A stretch of DNA of 64,000 bases from Saxidomus purpurata (GCA_022818135.1 JAFMSR010000017.1:17784814-17848813); one strand, 5' to 3'; positions 46,893 through 59,159 are shown, counted from the stretch's first letter. Made by a program: numbers and translations. The notes: generated by a model not told the origin, from the letters alone.

Positions 46893-47739
46893 GATTGGCC
46901 AGAAACACATTGCCTATATAATATATAAATTTGATGAGGTTGACCAGAAACACATTGAAGAGATTTGCCAGAAACGCATTGATCAGATATTTTATCTCGT
47001 TCGGGAAGTTTGCGTTTGATATTAACTGAATTTTTAAAATGTTACTTGGCATGGATATTCTTTGGATGATGTTTTAAGAAGTTCAAAGAATTCAATACCA
47101 TGAAGAACTATGGTTGCTGTGGCAACGGAAACAAAAAAAATATTATTATGTTACCAAACATTTCTATGCCCATGTTGTAGAGACATTGTATTTGAACTAT
47201 AGCACTGTCATGTAGTCCTGGATTTGTTCGAAGCATGATCGTAGTATCGAACTTGGACACGCCTTGCTTAGTTTTTGGCATTAGATTTACAAAGACTTGT
47301 TTAGGAAAAGTTTTACAATGTAAATATAAATTCAAAGAAAATCTTTGGTCAGCGTATGAAATTATTTGTATTCCTGAGTTTTTAGTTTAATACTATTTTA
47401 TTGTTCTATGTACAAATACACCTATAACATTTGGACAGAAACATTAAATACATTTGACAAATGGATTGGGCCACGAGTTATTATAAGCAACATCAGTAAA
47501 CAACCCTCTCCTTCAGGTAAAACTGCTTAAGAAATGTTTATTTGCGAAAAAAATGACAAGTTTTGGATTCAGCAGTTTTATTGTTTGTATGTAGAAAAGC
47601 TACTGCAGCTGAACGACAGCCTTCCAATGTTACTTTTAGTATCATAATTTAGATTAGCTATGATTTAGATACAGTTTGGCGAAAATATTTTCATAAATCG
47701 TAGTTTACACCAATAAAAAACTTAAAAAAATTTCTTCTC
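46893..47739 (+). other. 3' UTR and spacer
   Basis: Three 'g.ccagaaac.cattg' words lie just after the stop. No gene is recognised beyond. Confidence 0.45.
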
Positions 47740-49060
47740 TAGCATTGTCTAGTAGACCTCTACCAAGATTATTCAAATTATGACCCCCGGGTCAAAATTT
47801 ACTTTCGCCGGCTAGTTGGGGTAGGGGGCTAGTGGACTTACTAAGATTTCATATAGGCTTATATAGGGAAAACTTTGAACAACCACAAGGCCGACAGGCA
47901 GAGAATAGATATTTGGAATGTGTTGTAGACCTCTAAGAATTATTTACTAATAGGAATCATGACCCCATGTGTTATAGCCAAGGTAGCCAGGTGAGCGATA
48001 CAGGGCCATCATGGACCACTTGTTTAAGTTCCTATATCATGTATTGTTCAAATCATGCCTCTGGGGTCAAAATTTACCACACCCACAAGGCAAGTGGACT
48101 TGTACTCAGGTTAGCGATATAGGGCCATCATGGCCCTCTTGTTACACAAAGCTGCAAAAGAAGCAGATGCTTGAGGCAGCTTAATTGTTTTTTACTAAAA
48201 GTTGGTGTTCTTTTGTTAGAGGGATTTTCGATTTTTTTGTATTTGAATAAATGTGATGAATGAATGAGAAATAAATTGAAGTAGAAGAACTTAATCTTCA
48301 TTGTTTCTTCACAAAAAGGTTCTAAGCTTACTAATGGATGGTGGCAGCAAAACTGGGTAGTGTGTTTGCCCAAACTTGATAAGTTCAGTCTTGGATTGTA
48401 CTAAGTCAATTCAATTTGAACCTCAAAAATAACTCCAAAAGATCCACTGAAGCAAGAAATAGTGAAGTTTGAAAGTATCCAATGGTAGCCAGGTGAGCCA
48501 TATAGAGCCATCTAGGCCCTCTTGTTTCTCAAATTTGATGTCTGGTTTTATTTAAGTTGTATTTGTTCAAAAGATATTTGCTGACAATTGAAATGTTGTT
48601 TTGCTTGACAGAGAAAATATATCTTCTTATTTCACATAAGTCTAGTGTCCGTCCGTGTCTTGTGTTAGGAAAGGGGTATTACCATGAAAAGTGGTAAATA
48701 TATAGCTTGTATTATAGAGATGTAACTTGGGATTGCATTTTGGGTCCTCGGGGTAAAGGTCACTGTTACTAAAATAGAAAAACTGTTTTCAGCCAATAAC
48801 TTGTGTTTGGATTGAGTTATTTTCATGAAAATTGTTATGGTAGCTTATATGGACATGTAGCTTGGGATTGCATTTTGTTTCCCTAGGGTCAAGGCCAAGG
48901 CTGCTGTTATTTAAGTGAGCAAAAGGTTTCCGTTCAGTAACTGTAGGTAGGATTGAGACATTGCCATGAATCATGGTATGCTGAAATGTAGCTTTTGATT
49001 GTGCTTATGGTCCCTAGGGTCAGGTTTGCTGTTACTAAAATAGCAAAACAGTTGCCACCT
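47740..49060. repeat. cluster of dispersed repeat fragments
   Basis: 47740-48145: fragments of the 24.4 kb element, ending twice in 'gcgata.agggccatcatgg'. 48480-48535: 'gtagccaggtgagccatatagagccatctaggccctcttgttt', another copy of that family's end. 48650-49060: three units of about 150 bp with 'tgtagcttgggattgcattttg' and 'cctagggtcaag'. None is coding. Confidence 0.6.
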
Positions 49061-49479
49061 TTTAAACTCTTAAGAGTTAGTACATGTTATATCTAACTTC
49101 TAAATAGTTTATTTACCATGGCTGCAGGATTTATAGTGTGTGGTACGCAACTCAAATCGACCATTGCTTTCATTGGCAAAAAGGTGGAAATACATAAAAA
49201 TATTTATTTATTAAAACTTAATACAATCATGTTTTTTGTACCATTAGTCATTGAAAGTTGATATATTCATTTTATTAACAAAAAGGTTAAAGGTGTACCA
49301 ACTACAGTAAAATAGGAGTCTGCTCTTTAATAAGCATGATTGGCTTATCCAAACAGTAATGTATTTAATAATGATCAGTTTGAAATAATTTCTATTAAAA
49401 CATGTACACTTATTTGTTAATAAATTAAGCTAAATTATTCTTTGATTCTCATCATAGAGCTTCCTTTGGGTTTTGTTTT

Positions 49480-49745
49480 TAGCTCACCTGTGCCATAGTA
49501 AGCTATAAGGATCGGTAATAGTTACTACATGTAGTAGTCGTTTGGACGTTGTACGTCCTCCGTTCAAATTTTGCCTTCAAACATTAAATCTTCTCTGAAA
49601 CCACAAGACTAATGTAGATGGAACTTGGTAGGGGTGTTCCTTGCGTGAAGCCCTACCATAATTGATAAAATAATTCCATTCCATGCTGCGATGCAGAACT
49701 CTGGTTGCTATGACAACAACCAGGAAAAACTTTTTAAAAATTCCC
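49480..49745. repeat. 5' fragment of an 'agctcacctg' element
   Basis: It starts gtttttagctcacctgtgccatag and continues with 'ttctctgaaaccacaagactaatgtagatggaacttgg', the start-side sequence of the 24.4 kb element. Confidence 0.55.
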
Positions 49746-50700
49746 TAAACCATGCTGAAAATTACAGGTACCATAATGCTTTCTCTGATGGAAATCCTCC
49801 AAGAAATAGCAAATAATTGTGACTGTGACTGTGAAAATGGGTCCAGATGAGTAAAAATCACACATTTTGTTTTACATGTTTTCTAAAAGTGTGAAGTCTG
49901 TTGACTATGAATTGAAAATTTCAAGTAAATCTACCAACTACTTTTAAAGTTATGCTTGTTTTCAGATAACACACATTGTTATTCTTCACATGATGTTTGT
50001 GACGTCAAAACAGTAATTTTAACATCAATATATTTGATGTTGTAGACTGCCTTGTTACACATTCATATGGCGGTATTTTTTCTTGAAATTTCATCTGATA
50101 ACACATAATTTATTGTTTAGTATTTCGCTTGTTTTAATTTTGTTGTCATTTTTCAACTTTTCACTAAATCCTCATTTTTATTGACCGTGCCCTCATTTTC
50201 ACTTTTTCGAATGTGACAGAATTAGTGGTTGCTATGGTAATATGCTTTACGATAAAGACATGATATAATCATTTTCATGCATATTTGTGAATGCCATTTC
50301 CAATAAACATCATTTTTTAAATGGTTACGCCTAGTCGAAATTTGGTGAAAATTAGTTATTTGTCATTTTACATTTGCGAAGTAATAATTAATGCTCATCT
50401 GGACCCATTTTCTCAGTCCACGTCACGTTATGTTGACAAAAGCCTTGCTTTAAATGACAATTTAGTTGTAAGATTTTGGTATGCACAAGTTCCTTCAAAT
50501 AGATCTGTGGGTAAGTCTTGAAATTTCGCAGAGTGTTGAGATCCTATGACTTAACAAATAAACGAATTTGGCCTCTATGTAATTGGAATATTTTTCGAAT
50601 TAAAGAAAAATATTATTTGTCACTTTATGTTTATTTGTAAATCTTTCCAGATTTTAACTACTATAGCAGTAATTGGAATATTTTTATGTCTTTCTTTCAG
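49746..50700 (+). other. spacer/intron
   Basis: No gene recognised. 'gtaattggaatattttt' occurs at 50579 and again at 50670, so the acceptor region may be partly duplicated. A second, weaker acceptor (aatctttccag, ending 50650) precedes the one used (gtctttctttcag, ending 50700). Confidence 0.45.
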
Positions 50701-50954
50701 ATACGCTGTGCATTTCCAAGGAATTACCTCATTGTCAGAAAGGAAGAACCGAAGAACTTCGGAGAATGTTTGGTTTTAATCCAAAGAACGCATGCAAGTA
50801 TTGTGGAAAGCCGTTTCCAAGCAGCGCTGCCTTAAATATTCATGTGAGAATACATACAGGGGAGAGGCCATTTACTTGTAAAGTGTGTGGCTTTAGTACA
50901 ACGACAAAAGGAAATCTCAAATCTCACTGGCGGACACATTTAAAGGAAAATTGA
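50701..50954 (+). CDS. alternative last exon 12: two C2H2 zinc fingers
   Basis: Acceptor tatgtctttctttcag; phase 1; 84 codons to TGA. The basic leader is about 31 residues ([11 protein letters not shown]..., ending FGFNPKNA), aligning with the 43.9 kb exon. Finger 1 (about 32-52) is CKYCGKPF with S/A/A/I. The linker is TGERP. Finger 2 (about 60-80) is [17 protein letters not shown], with T/G/N/S. It is the third intact member of the GFSTTT group. Confidence 0.9.
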
Positions 50955-52329
50955 GACGCAAGGACTACATAAGACAAGATGTTTTGTTAGTCCACAAGTA
51001 GTTTGCATAGTTGTTTAGTAAAGATGTCCGAATGTTTGCCATTAAGTTCTTACTTCAAAAATGATATTTTGCTATCAGGAACTTATAAATATTGTGAAAT
51101 GAGGAGTAAAAAAAACAATTACATTGAAGTTACAGTTGGTTGCTTACCTTGAACTGGTTTAGGAAGAGCTCGAATTATTACTTAAGGAACTAGAAACAGA
51201 TGGAATGTACAGCATAGTTTTGGAGTAAAATATTGAGAAGGAATACGTTTTTGTGCATTCACATGAATGTAAAAGAAGGTTCACATAATTATTTCTAGTA
51301 GGTCTATTACATCCATATAGAAAATTATGTAGATCTATATTGTAGTTTACTGAATGTTGCTTCCACAACCTGTATATTACCTCACTACAGTATTTTGTAT
51401 GTGGGTTTTGTTTCTTTATTTGCTGAAACATATCTGTATTTACTGATTAAAGAAATACAATTTAAATTGACGATAAAAATCACTCGTTAGCTCATGCATA
51501 TTCTTTACGCTTTAAATTGAAAGTTGAGTTTATTTCCATTAGTCTTTCATCAAGTGCAGTTGTTCATAGTCTGTGTTTGTAAGATTTTCAAATTCTTATT
51601 TCCTGGAAAAATATATTAATGTTGTGTTGGGTAACATTGTGATATGTGACTTGCTACTTTTTACAGCAGTGTAAATTTACATCAGAATTGAATTCATGTT
51701 CGATATTACACCCAAGCTAGGTCAACAACTAAATCACTAGATAACAGAAAGAAGCTTGTGAACATACTAGAGGTCATTCACACATATAATTATCATTTAT
51801 AATTTACATATAATAATTAAATTATAATCAAATATAATTTACATCTTTATATAGACTATATATAAACATTGCAGGTCAATTCATGCATTAAGGTAGCACA
51901 CTATTTTCTGTAGTGGGTGGGGTTCATGTATTTTAAATTTTCAGTTTTTCCTTTATTATTAAATGTGTTTCATTTGGTTGGGATGCCATGATTGTAGTTT
52001 ACTGACACTAATAATTCATGTAAAGAAAAAAAAACTTATGAATTGTGAATTATTATGAAGACCAGATATATTTTGAAACATTTTCTTGCCACAACAAAGA
52101 CTGTGTGGCAGAATCAGTGGAAGTAAAAGAACTAAAACATAGTTAACAACATTATCAAGATACTCTTGTAAAAATTTCTGTTTACCAAGCCATTTAAAAG
52201 AAATATCAAAATAAAAAAATTACTGCAAGACACCCTTCATGATTTTACAGGTATGTTTTAAAGTGTGAATAAAGTACAGAATAATAAAACATGAGTTTGT
52301 TGACAGTGGTGTTACTATGTTTTATTTCC
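50955..52329 (+). other. 3' UTR and spacer
   Basis: AT-rich, with a degenerate 'ataattatcatttataatttacatataataattaaattataat' patch near 51784-51845. No gene recognised. Confidence 0.4.
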
Positions 52330-52679
52330 TTTATTATGTCTCTTCCATAGAATATGGGGGAGATATATTGTTTTTGCCATGGATGTCTGTCTCCTTAGTC
52401 CATCTGTCTGTCTGGCAAAATCGTGTCTGCTCCATATCTCCTAAACCCCTCCAAGGATTTTCATGCAACTTTGGTCAGATGTTCACCTTAACTACACGAT
52501 GTGCAGAACCCCAGAACAAACTGCAGACTCAAGGTGAAGGTCAAAGGTTTGAGCCTTGCATTTCGTGTCTGCTCCATATCTCTTAAATACCTCAAAGGAT
52601 TTTCATGAAACTTGGGTCAGATGTTCACCTCCACCAGACTCAAGGTCTTAGTCACAATTTGAGATCAAAGGTCATATGT
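52330..52679. repeat. 'gtgtctgctccatatctc' repeat, two units
   Basis: Two units share 'cgtgtctgctccatatctc.taaa.cc.tccaaggattttcatg.aactt.ggtcagatgttcacct'. A further partial unit lies at 53515-53640. Non-coding. Confidence 0.65.
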
Positions 52680-53515
52680 CTATATTTTATACCCCCGCAC
52701 AACAAAGTTGTAAGGGGGGTATACTGGAATCAGCTTGTCCGTCCGGCCGTCCGGCTGTCCGGCTGTCCGTCGGTTTTTTCTTGTCCGCCCAATAACTTAA
52801 GATTCCTTTGACCCACACTCTCCAAATTTGGCATGGAGGTTAGTCATGATTAGTAGATGACCCCTATTGATTTTGAGGTCACCAGGTCAAAGGTCAAGGT
52901 CACAGGGGCCTTGACTATAAAAGCTTGTCTGCCCAATAACTTTAGATTCCTTTGACCCACAGTCTTCATATTAGGCATGGAGGTTAGTCATGATTAGTAG
53001 ATGACCCCTTTTGATTTTGAGGTCACTGGGTCAAAGGTCAAGGTCACAGGGACTTTGACTTGGAAAGTTTGTCCGCCCAATAACTTAAGAAACCTTTGAC
53101 CCACAGTCTTCATATTTGGCATGGAGGTTAGTCATGATTAGTAGATGACCCCTATTGATTTTGAGGTCACCATGTCAAAGGTCAAGGTCACAGGGGCCTG
53201 GACTTCAAAAAGCTTGTCCGCCCAATAACTTAAGATTCCTTTGACCCACAGTCTTCATATTTGACATGGAGGTTAGTCATGATTAGTAGATGACCCCTAT
53301 TGATTTTAAGGTCACCAGGTCAAAGGTCAAGGTCACAGGGGCCTGGACTTCAAAAAGCTTGTTTGTGTACTATTAAAACAATACATTTACACAACTTATT
53401 GTATAATAACTGAAATGTATGTCCTTGTGGCCATTCCTTTCTTATGGTTGCCATACTTCTGTGACAAAGCTGTATTGTGGGGGTATAATTCGTCACTCTT
53501 GTGACAGTTCTAGTT
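52680..53515. mobile_element. 'tatacccccgcac' element with ~148-bp tandem units
   Basis: It begins ttttatacccccgcacaacaaagttgtaaggggggtatac and ends attgtgggggtataattcgtcactcttgtgacagttctagtt, so CCCCC/GGGGG-TATA ends are inverted. Four to five internal units carry 'gcttgtccgcccaataacttaagattcctttgacccaca' and 'aggtcaaaggtcaaggtcacaggg'. It has the same architecture as the 19.0 kb element with a different unit, and is non-autonomous. Confidence 0.75.
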
Positions 53516-55584
53516 TGTGTCTGCTCCATAGCTTTTGAACCCCTTGAAGGGATTTAGAATAACTCACCACAAATGTTCACCATATTGAGATGATGTGCAG
53601 AGAGCATGTAACAATCACATTGATTCATTGAAAATAGAAAAATGGTTTGTGCTCAATAACTTGAGTGTAGGTAGCTTGCATGGCGAGCAAGCTTGGGATT
53701 GCATTGCGGGCCTCTTTGGTCAAGATTTGTTTTAAAGTTATGTTTATAGTTTTGAATTGCTTCAAGCAAGGTCTTTCAAATAGCAAAAAAAGTAAAAATC
53801 GGGGCGGGGGGGGAAGTCGAGGTCACTGTTACTAAAAATATATATATATTTTTTTAATTGTGTAAAGCAAGCAAACAAAGATTTTTTCTCGGGGAGAGGG
53901 GGGGGTGAAAAGTTTGATGCAAAAAAAGAAAGAAAGGAAAAAAGTAATAACATGCACCCCACCCACTAAAAATGTTCGCTACCGTAACGATGCTCTCCTT
54001 AACGATCTTGAGCAACGTAAACTCATCATGACCCTCTGTAGTAAACATTTTAGCAAGCATAGTACATTTGTACAAACACATATGTGCAGTCGAACCGAGT
54101 GATTGATAAGACCGATTTTTATCGGATATAACTCGAACTACGACAGACTTTAGAAATAGCCAATCAGCCAAGCCTATCAAATGTGCTCATATTTTGTTGC
54201 TAGGGCCAACAACTCCAGGGCTCACTTGTTTGTGATTGACTAGATTTTTGTTTGTTAACGTGCTTATTGGGTCCACCAGCCTCGTTCAAGGTATAGACGG
54301 TACGACCCGGTGATTGACTTGAGATAAACAATGTTTGAATTTATAGCCCCTTTCAAAATGGCCATACTCTCTTATGGTCAAGTAAAATGCAAAACATATT
54401 AGTGCATGCTTTGAAAACATGACAAATAACTTGTTGTGGGGTAATTCTCCAGTAAGCAGACATCAATTAATGACGGTAAGTTTTCAAAAAATTGTTATAT
54501 ATCCTTTGGACACCGGCATATTTTGTTACACACTCGACAGACATGCATGCGTTTTTGTAAACACTGTACATCACGTTTTGGCTACTTTCGGTTTACTGCG
54601 CGTGTTGTATACGTCAGCAAATAGATTGAGCTGTAACATGAAAGTAAAATTTCCATTGGCCCACCTACAGAGGTCACGCGCAGGGGTCACCCTGCCTGCT
54701 AACCTGCGCATGGACTTCTTTTTTTCTCATAAGATGTCAATATACCTAGGTTTGAGTACGACATGTCTGCTTTATGTCTGTGAAAAAATATTTGCACGCG
54801 CTCAAAACACTATCAGACAGGGGCCTGTACGCAGACGTTGGTAAAATGAAAATTTTCAAAGCTGGTAAAATTGTGTCCAAGGTCATTTTCAAGGTCGTCT
54901 AAAAGTGTCAGCATTTGCCTCGGACGTCTGAGTTTTCAACAGTCAGGAGCCGTCGGCATAGCCTTTAAATTCATACAGACAAAACGTGTTCCATACGGTC
55001 GCTGTCACTTCTATGGAAGGCCAAACCTGTCTTAACCCGCGTATACGTTTTATTACGTTACAGGTGTTCAAAGGATATACAGTTGAACGTTTTACCTGAT
55101 TATATTATATTTTTGGCTTCGCACATCCGGGTACTGAAAAATTATTTACATTCAGGAAAGGTGATTCCTCGGCTGTCATGGCTGGTCTCTTTGCATCTTT
55201 AACTTTGAATAATATATAATAACCAAGATTATAAATGAAAGAAGCCGACGATCTTCCATTACCTTGAAACTATCATATTGCTTTTATAATAATTCTATGT
55301 TGTCAAAAGCTTTTTGTTTCGTTGTAAATAAATTTAAACTTGCATATGAGTCAACGGTAAAGACCGAGTTTCCACCTTTTACCGAAAGAAGGAATGAACG
55401 TGACCTAATAATCCGATTGGTTAAATGGTCAGCTAGGCCGAGAATTCAATTGAAATATAAAACTGTTAAAAGGTCGTGTATTTATTCTTATGTCTATGGG
55501 AATAAATCAGTGCTTAAAGTTGTTTTTGAAATTAAAACGGCCACTTTGAAAGGTAATATACCACTATCGCAAAAAATCACTTTG
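53516..55584 (+). other. spacer with a CpG-richer block
   Basis: 53515-53720 holds repeat fragments; G-runs lie at 53802 and 53893-53906. From about 54230 to 55060 the sequence is visibly richer in CG dinucleotides than the flanks and contains a 141-codon open frame (54419-54844) with no recognisable domain. It could be an old exon, a promoter-like block or an unrecognised element. I make no gene call. Confidence 0.35.
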
Positions 55585-55800
55585 TGGAGCCGTCGTTGTG
55601 CAGTGGTAGTGCGTTCGCCTCCTAGTTTCCATCCCTACCATAGCCAGGTCCCGTAGTGTCCTTGGACAAGTGACAAATATTTCCACATTGCCGCTCTCTC
55701 TTCGAGGTTGATTACATCTGGAATGAGTCTCAAGAGCGGCATTTAATATAAGTTGTAAGAACTTGTTTCGCTATCTACTGTTGTTTGAACTATAAATACT
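55585..55800 (+). mobile_element. tRNA-derived SINE-like copy
   Basis: 'gttgtgcagtggtagtgcgttcgcctcc' resembles the A-box half of a tRNA; the B box is poor or lost. It is followed by 'ccttggacaagtgacaaatatttccacattgccgctctctcttcgaggttgat', which resembles the CCTTGGGCAAG...CACATTGC tail of widespread animal SINEs. It is truncated or diverged, and the family name is uncertain. Confidence 0.45.
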
Positions 55801-56268
55801 TGCTATATGTGAAAGGAGGACAAGTTTTCTAAATATGACAATAAAGACATTTTATAACGTTTTCTTGTCAGGATCTGTTTATCACACTATGTTGATTTGT
55901 CAAAAATTGTGTCGTTATGGGACAGGAAAGCTATTTCCAGGAACAATATTTCTTTTAAATTGTCCGTGGCTTTTTATGGGATGAAATTGTCCCAGAATCT
56001 CAGTTGGAATGAATTTTATTTATTCTCCACATCTTAAAGGGAAAGGGAAGTCAGAAAGTAATTTGACTTTGAATTTAATAACTTTTTAAGAGGAACATAC
56101 TGTTGAACGAATTTCTAAAATCGGATGATTAAATATTGAATATTGAAAAATTCCAAAATGGAGGATCAAGAAGCGGCCATTTTGAATTTGTGATGTCATA
56201 GTGCTGTAATTAAATATTCATGCAGGTATAAATGCTAAGATAAAAACGGCAGCATTTTTTTCTTTCAG
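55801..56268 (+). other. spacer/intron
   Basis: No gene recognised. It ends with catttttttctttcag, the acceptor of the next exon. Confidence 0.45.
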
Positions 56269-56498
56269 GCTATTCTTTGGTTTCCAGACGTAACCTTCCA
56301 GTGACATCTGTTTGTAAACCAATCAAATCGTATGACTGTAATGTGTGTGGAAAAATGTGTTCATCGAAGTGGAAGTTGGAGACGCATATGCGTATTCATA
56401 CAGGAGAGAAACCATTTTATTGTACAGTATGTGGAAAACGGTTCAACCAGAAGTCAAATCTGAAATCTCATCTCGTCCTTCATCATGCTCCAGACTGA
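56269..56498 (+). CDS. alternative last exon 13: two C2H2 zinc fingers
   Basis: Acceptor gcatttttttctttcag; phase 1; 76 codons to TGA. Leader of about 21 residues ([11 protein letters not shown]...). Finger 1 (about 24-44) is CNVCGKMC: cysteine replaces the core phenylalanine, and the helix reads SKWKLETH with S/W/K/T. The linker is TGEKP. Finger 2 (about 52-72) is CTVCGKRF plus NQKSNLKSH, with Q/S/N/S, as in the 22-36 kb group. First of three similar exons. Confidence 0.9.
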
Positions 56499-57657
56499 TT
56501 TAAAATAATCACCGAATTTAAACAATGTAAAAGGAACTGTTTTGTATTTTGTAAACATTAGAAAAATGTGCTCCATTTAAATGTCAAGACCAGTCAGTCG
56601 ATGTTTGAATACATGGCAACTCGTGGATTATACTTCTATCTTTTGAAAAACGTTTGGAATTCTCCCCTTTTCTAGTTACATCACAAAACTCAGTACCTGT
56701 TTATTTATAAACACAGCTTTAATAAGTAGTTATTCTTACCAATTAATCAGTTTTATTCAAATCTGATTATCCATAAACTTATAATGTGTTTGTGTCCGAT
56801 TGTTGGCTCGTCTGAATTTTAAGATAACAAATTCGGTCCTCCGCGAGGTGCAATGTCACCATAACTTCTGCATTGAGGACTGGTTCTTCTCTAATTATGT
56901 ACATGTAGTTCATAGCTAGGTCAGTTTCTTGCCTTATAATTAGTTTCGTTGTATACTCTTTTTTTTCAAAAGATGTTTGTAACTTGTTTTTATTGTGCAA
57001 TCCAATGCCTCTTTTTTCAAATTTGAGCACACGATAGAAGCGTGATTTTACACGATATGTTTTAGTACATGTTCAAATCAATCTCTGGTATTTAGTTTTA
57101 AGGAAATAACATTTGCATACTTTGTTTTATATTTCTCTGCATCAATTTTGTGACTTATTTCTACCATATATTTGACTATTCACCAATTTATTAATTTCTG
57201 TTTCTTGTTTGTCTTTGTCAAATTTATATATGTAAATTGAAAGAAAATAGCTTGACCGGAGAATAACTCGAAAACTATTGAACGGGCTAAGTTGATATTT
57301 ATACATCGATAGAGGTGCAGGGACCAAAAACCATAACTCTAGCTAACCCCGTTTTAGAATTATCCGCCTGTATGGCATGGAATCTTGCTTTTCTGAAACG
57401 TATTTCTAAAACTGTCAAACAGATATTGCACATAGTGAGAATATTTTTGAAATTCAACGCAGTTTCTAATGACCTTTACTCCTGTTTAATAGTTGAAATT
57501 AGGTGCAGTGTTCAAGAATCTTAACTTTGGCTGTCCTTATGGTTGAATTACGTTATTTTATTATTTTTATTTTGTTTGTCTACAATCGAAATTTTCACAC
57601 AAATGATTTGTTACTTCTTAACTATTCATTTGAAAGAACATACATTTGAAAACGCAG
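56499..57657 (+). other. 3' UTR and spacer
   Basis: No gene recognised. 57250-57520 has fragments recalling the 'accataactct' repeats ('gtgcagggaccaaaaaccataactctagc'). Confidence 0.4.
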
Positions 57658-57902
57658 GTTACCGATGCTCTAGTTTCTGGACAGAACCGTCTATGCAATT
57701 CATCAATACGGCAGGGGTGATGAAAAAGCACAGGAATGTTTTTGTACGATTACCTGTCGATTTCTTTGTAGAAATATATGTCGTGATAGGTTGTGATGAA
57801 ATAATGCCTTTGCCTGCGTGTAATATTTCTCTAAACGTACACGGGACAGGGGAAAACAGATTTGAAAAATATCACTGCAATCCAGTTAGTTTGATTATAT
57901 GA
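57658..57902 (+). CDS. possible fingerless last exon (uncertain)
   Basis: An AG at 57656-57657 (tttgaaaacgcag, poor polypyrimidine tract) is followed in phase 1 by 81 codons to TGA, beginning YRCSSFW, of a length like the finger exons. Two of the three neighbouring finger exons also begin with tyrosine after the split codon. Cysteines and histidines are present, and NVHGTGENRFE faintly recalls a finger linker, but no CxxC...HxxxH exists. It may be a decayed finger exon, a genuine fingerless terminal exon, or chance. Low confidence. Confidence 0.22.
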
Positions 57903-59159
57903 GACAGTTGACTGTGGAGTTTTGGTGGTGTGTGGTAAACTGTGTGCTTGCACATGTCTGGAATACTGTTGAAACCCTCCCACCCCCAAATAAGTAAGCA
58001 TGACGTGTGTATGACATAAACACTAAGTAGTACACGCCTTTATTGGTTTTCTTCTTGATGGAAATTCTTCATGTACCAGGACAGTTTATAGTCTGTCGTT
58101 CGAATTTTATATTGAACTAAATTGTTTCATCGCCTACGAGGATAGAAAATATATGTAGGGACATAAATTATTTTACATGGATTATTGAACGTATTTTCAT
58201 GGAGTAAACATTTTTTTTTTACTTGTAATAATACATGTTTCCAACGAAAGTGAATGTTAACTTAGTGGCGTGTTGAATATAAATGAACGGTGAGGCAGTG
58301 CTGTGCTCCGTACTGTCTGACTGCAGGTATATAGTGTATGAAAAATTGATAGTTACGTTTCTTTTGTTCCACTCAGTTTATATTAATGTACATGTAAATA
58401 TGTTTTGAATTAAACTTGTTCATCACAATGCGAAATGTTGTCCTTTATTGGTTGTGCAATCTTTTGAAAAAAAAGTAGCAGAACACTGTCATGAGTACTC
58501 TCTTTACTTGATGATCATATCTCTGCAGTGTTTCAGTACTGAGGTTACTGATAATAAGCTAAATCGAGCTTCTGTAGTGTTTAAACTTACAACTTTTCAG
58601 TAGTGGTCGATCCATGTCTTACCACCTGTGATGACGCAAGAAAACCGATTAAAAACCTTTCAAAGTGGCCATAATTTTAAGATAGAAATTTGACTCCGAT
58701 TTAATGGAAGAAATATGAATATTACCGAAGTTAATACTAAACATGGCAATATTTATCGAGGAATTAACGCGAAATTCTTCTAAGTGTATATAGAAATAGA
58801 AACAGGATAGTGAACCCTCGATATGTACTAGTGAGTTGTTGCGTACATATAATTATTTTAAAGCATGGATTGTGCTTTATTTGACCATATTACAGTATAG
58901 CCATTTTGCAGGATTATGTAACTTTTAGTATTTATTCAACAGTTAGACATCGAGGTATATCTTTATTCAAAGTTTAAGTCGCACGAAAGAAGGAATCTGA
59001 GGGGCAACCGAAGCTGGAAAACTATTTATTGAACCATGACTATAAATGTCGACCGTTTTAAAACGAAATACATTGATTAAGGATTCTTAGTTTGTGATAA
59101 GTTGTAGAATGTTGTCGTGTTTGGAATAAGGGGTAACTGATATCTTTATTGTTTTACAG
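57903..59159 (+). other. spacer/intron
   Basis: No gene recognised. It ends in atctttattgttttacag. Confidence 0.45.

Noticed and set aside
54419..54844. 141-codon open frame as a protein-coding gene
   Set aside because: No recognisable domain, splice context or start evidence. Kept only as an observation about the CpG-richer block.
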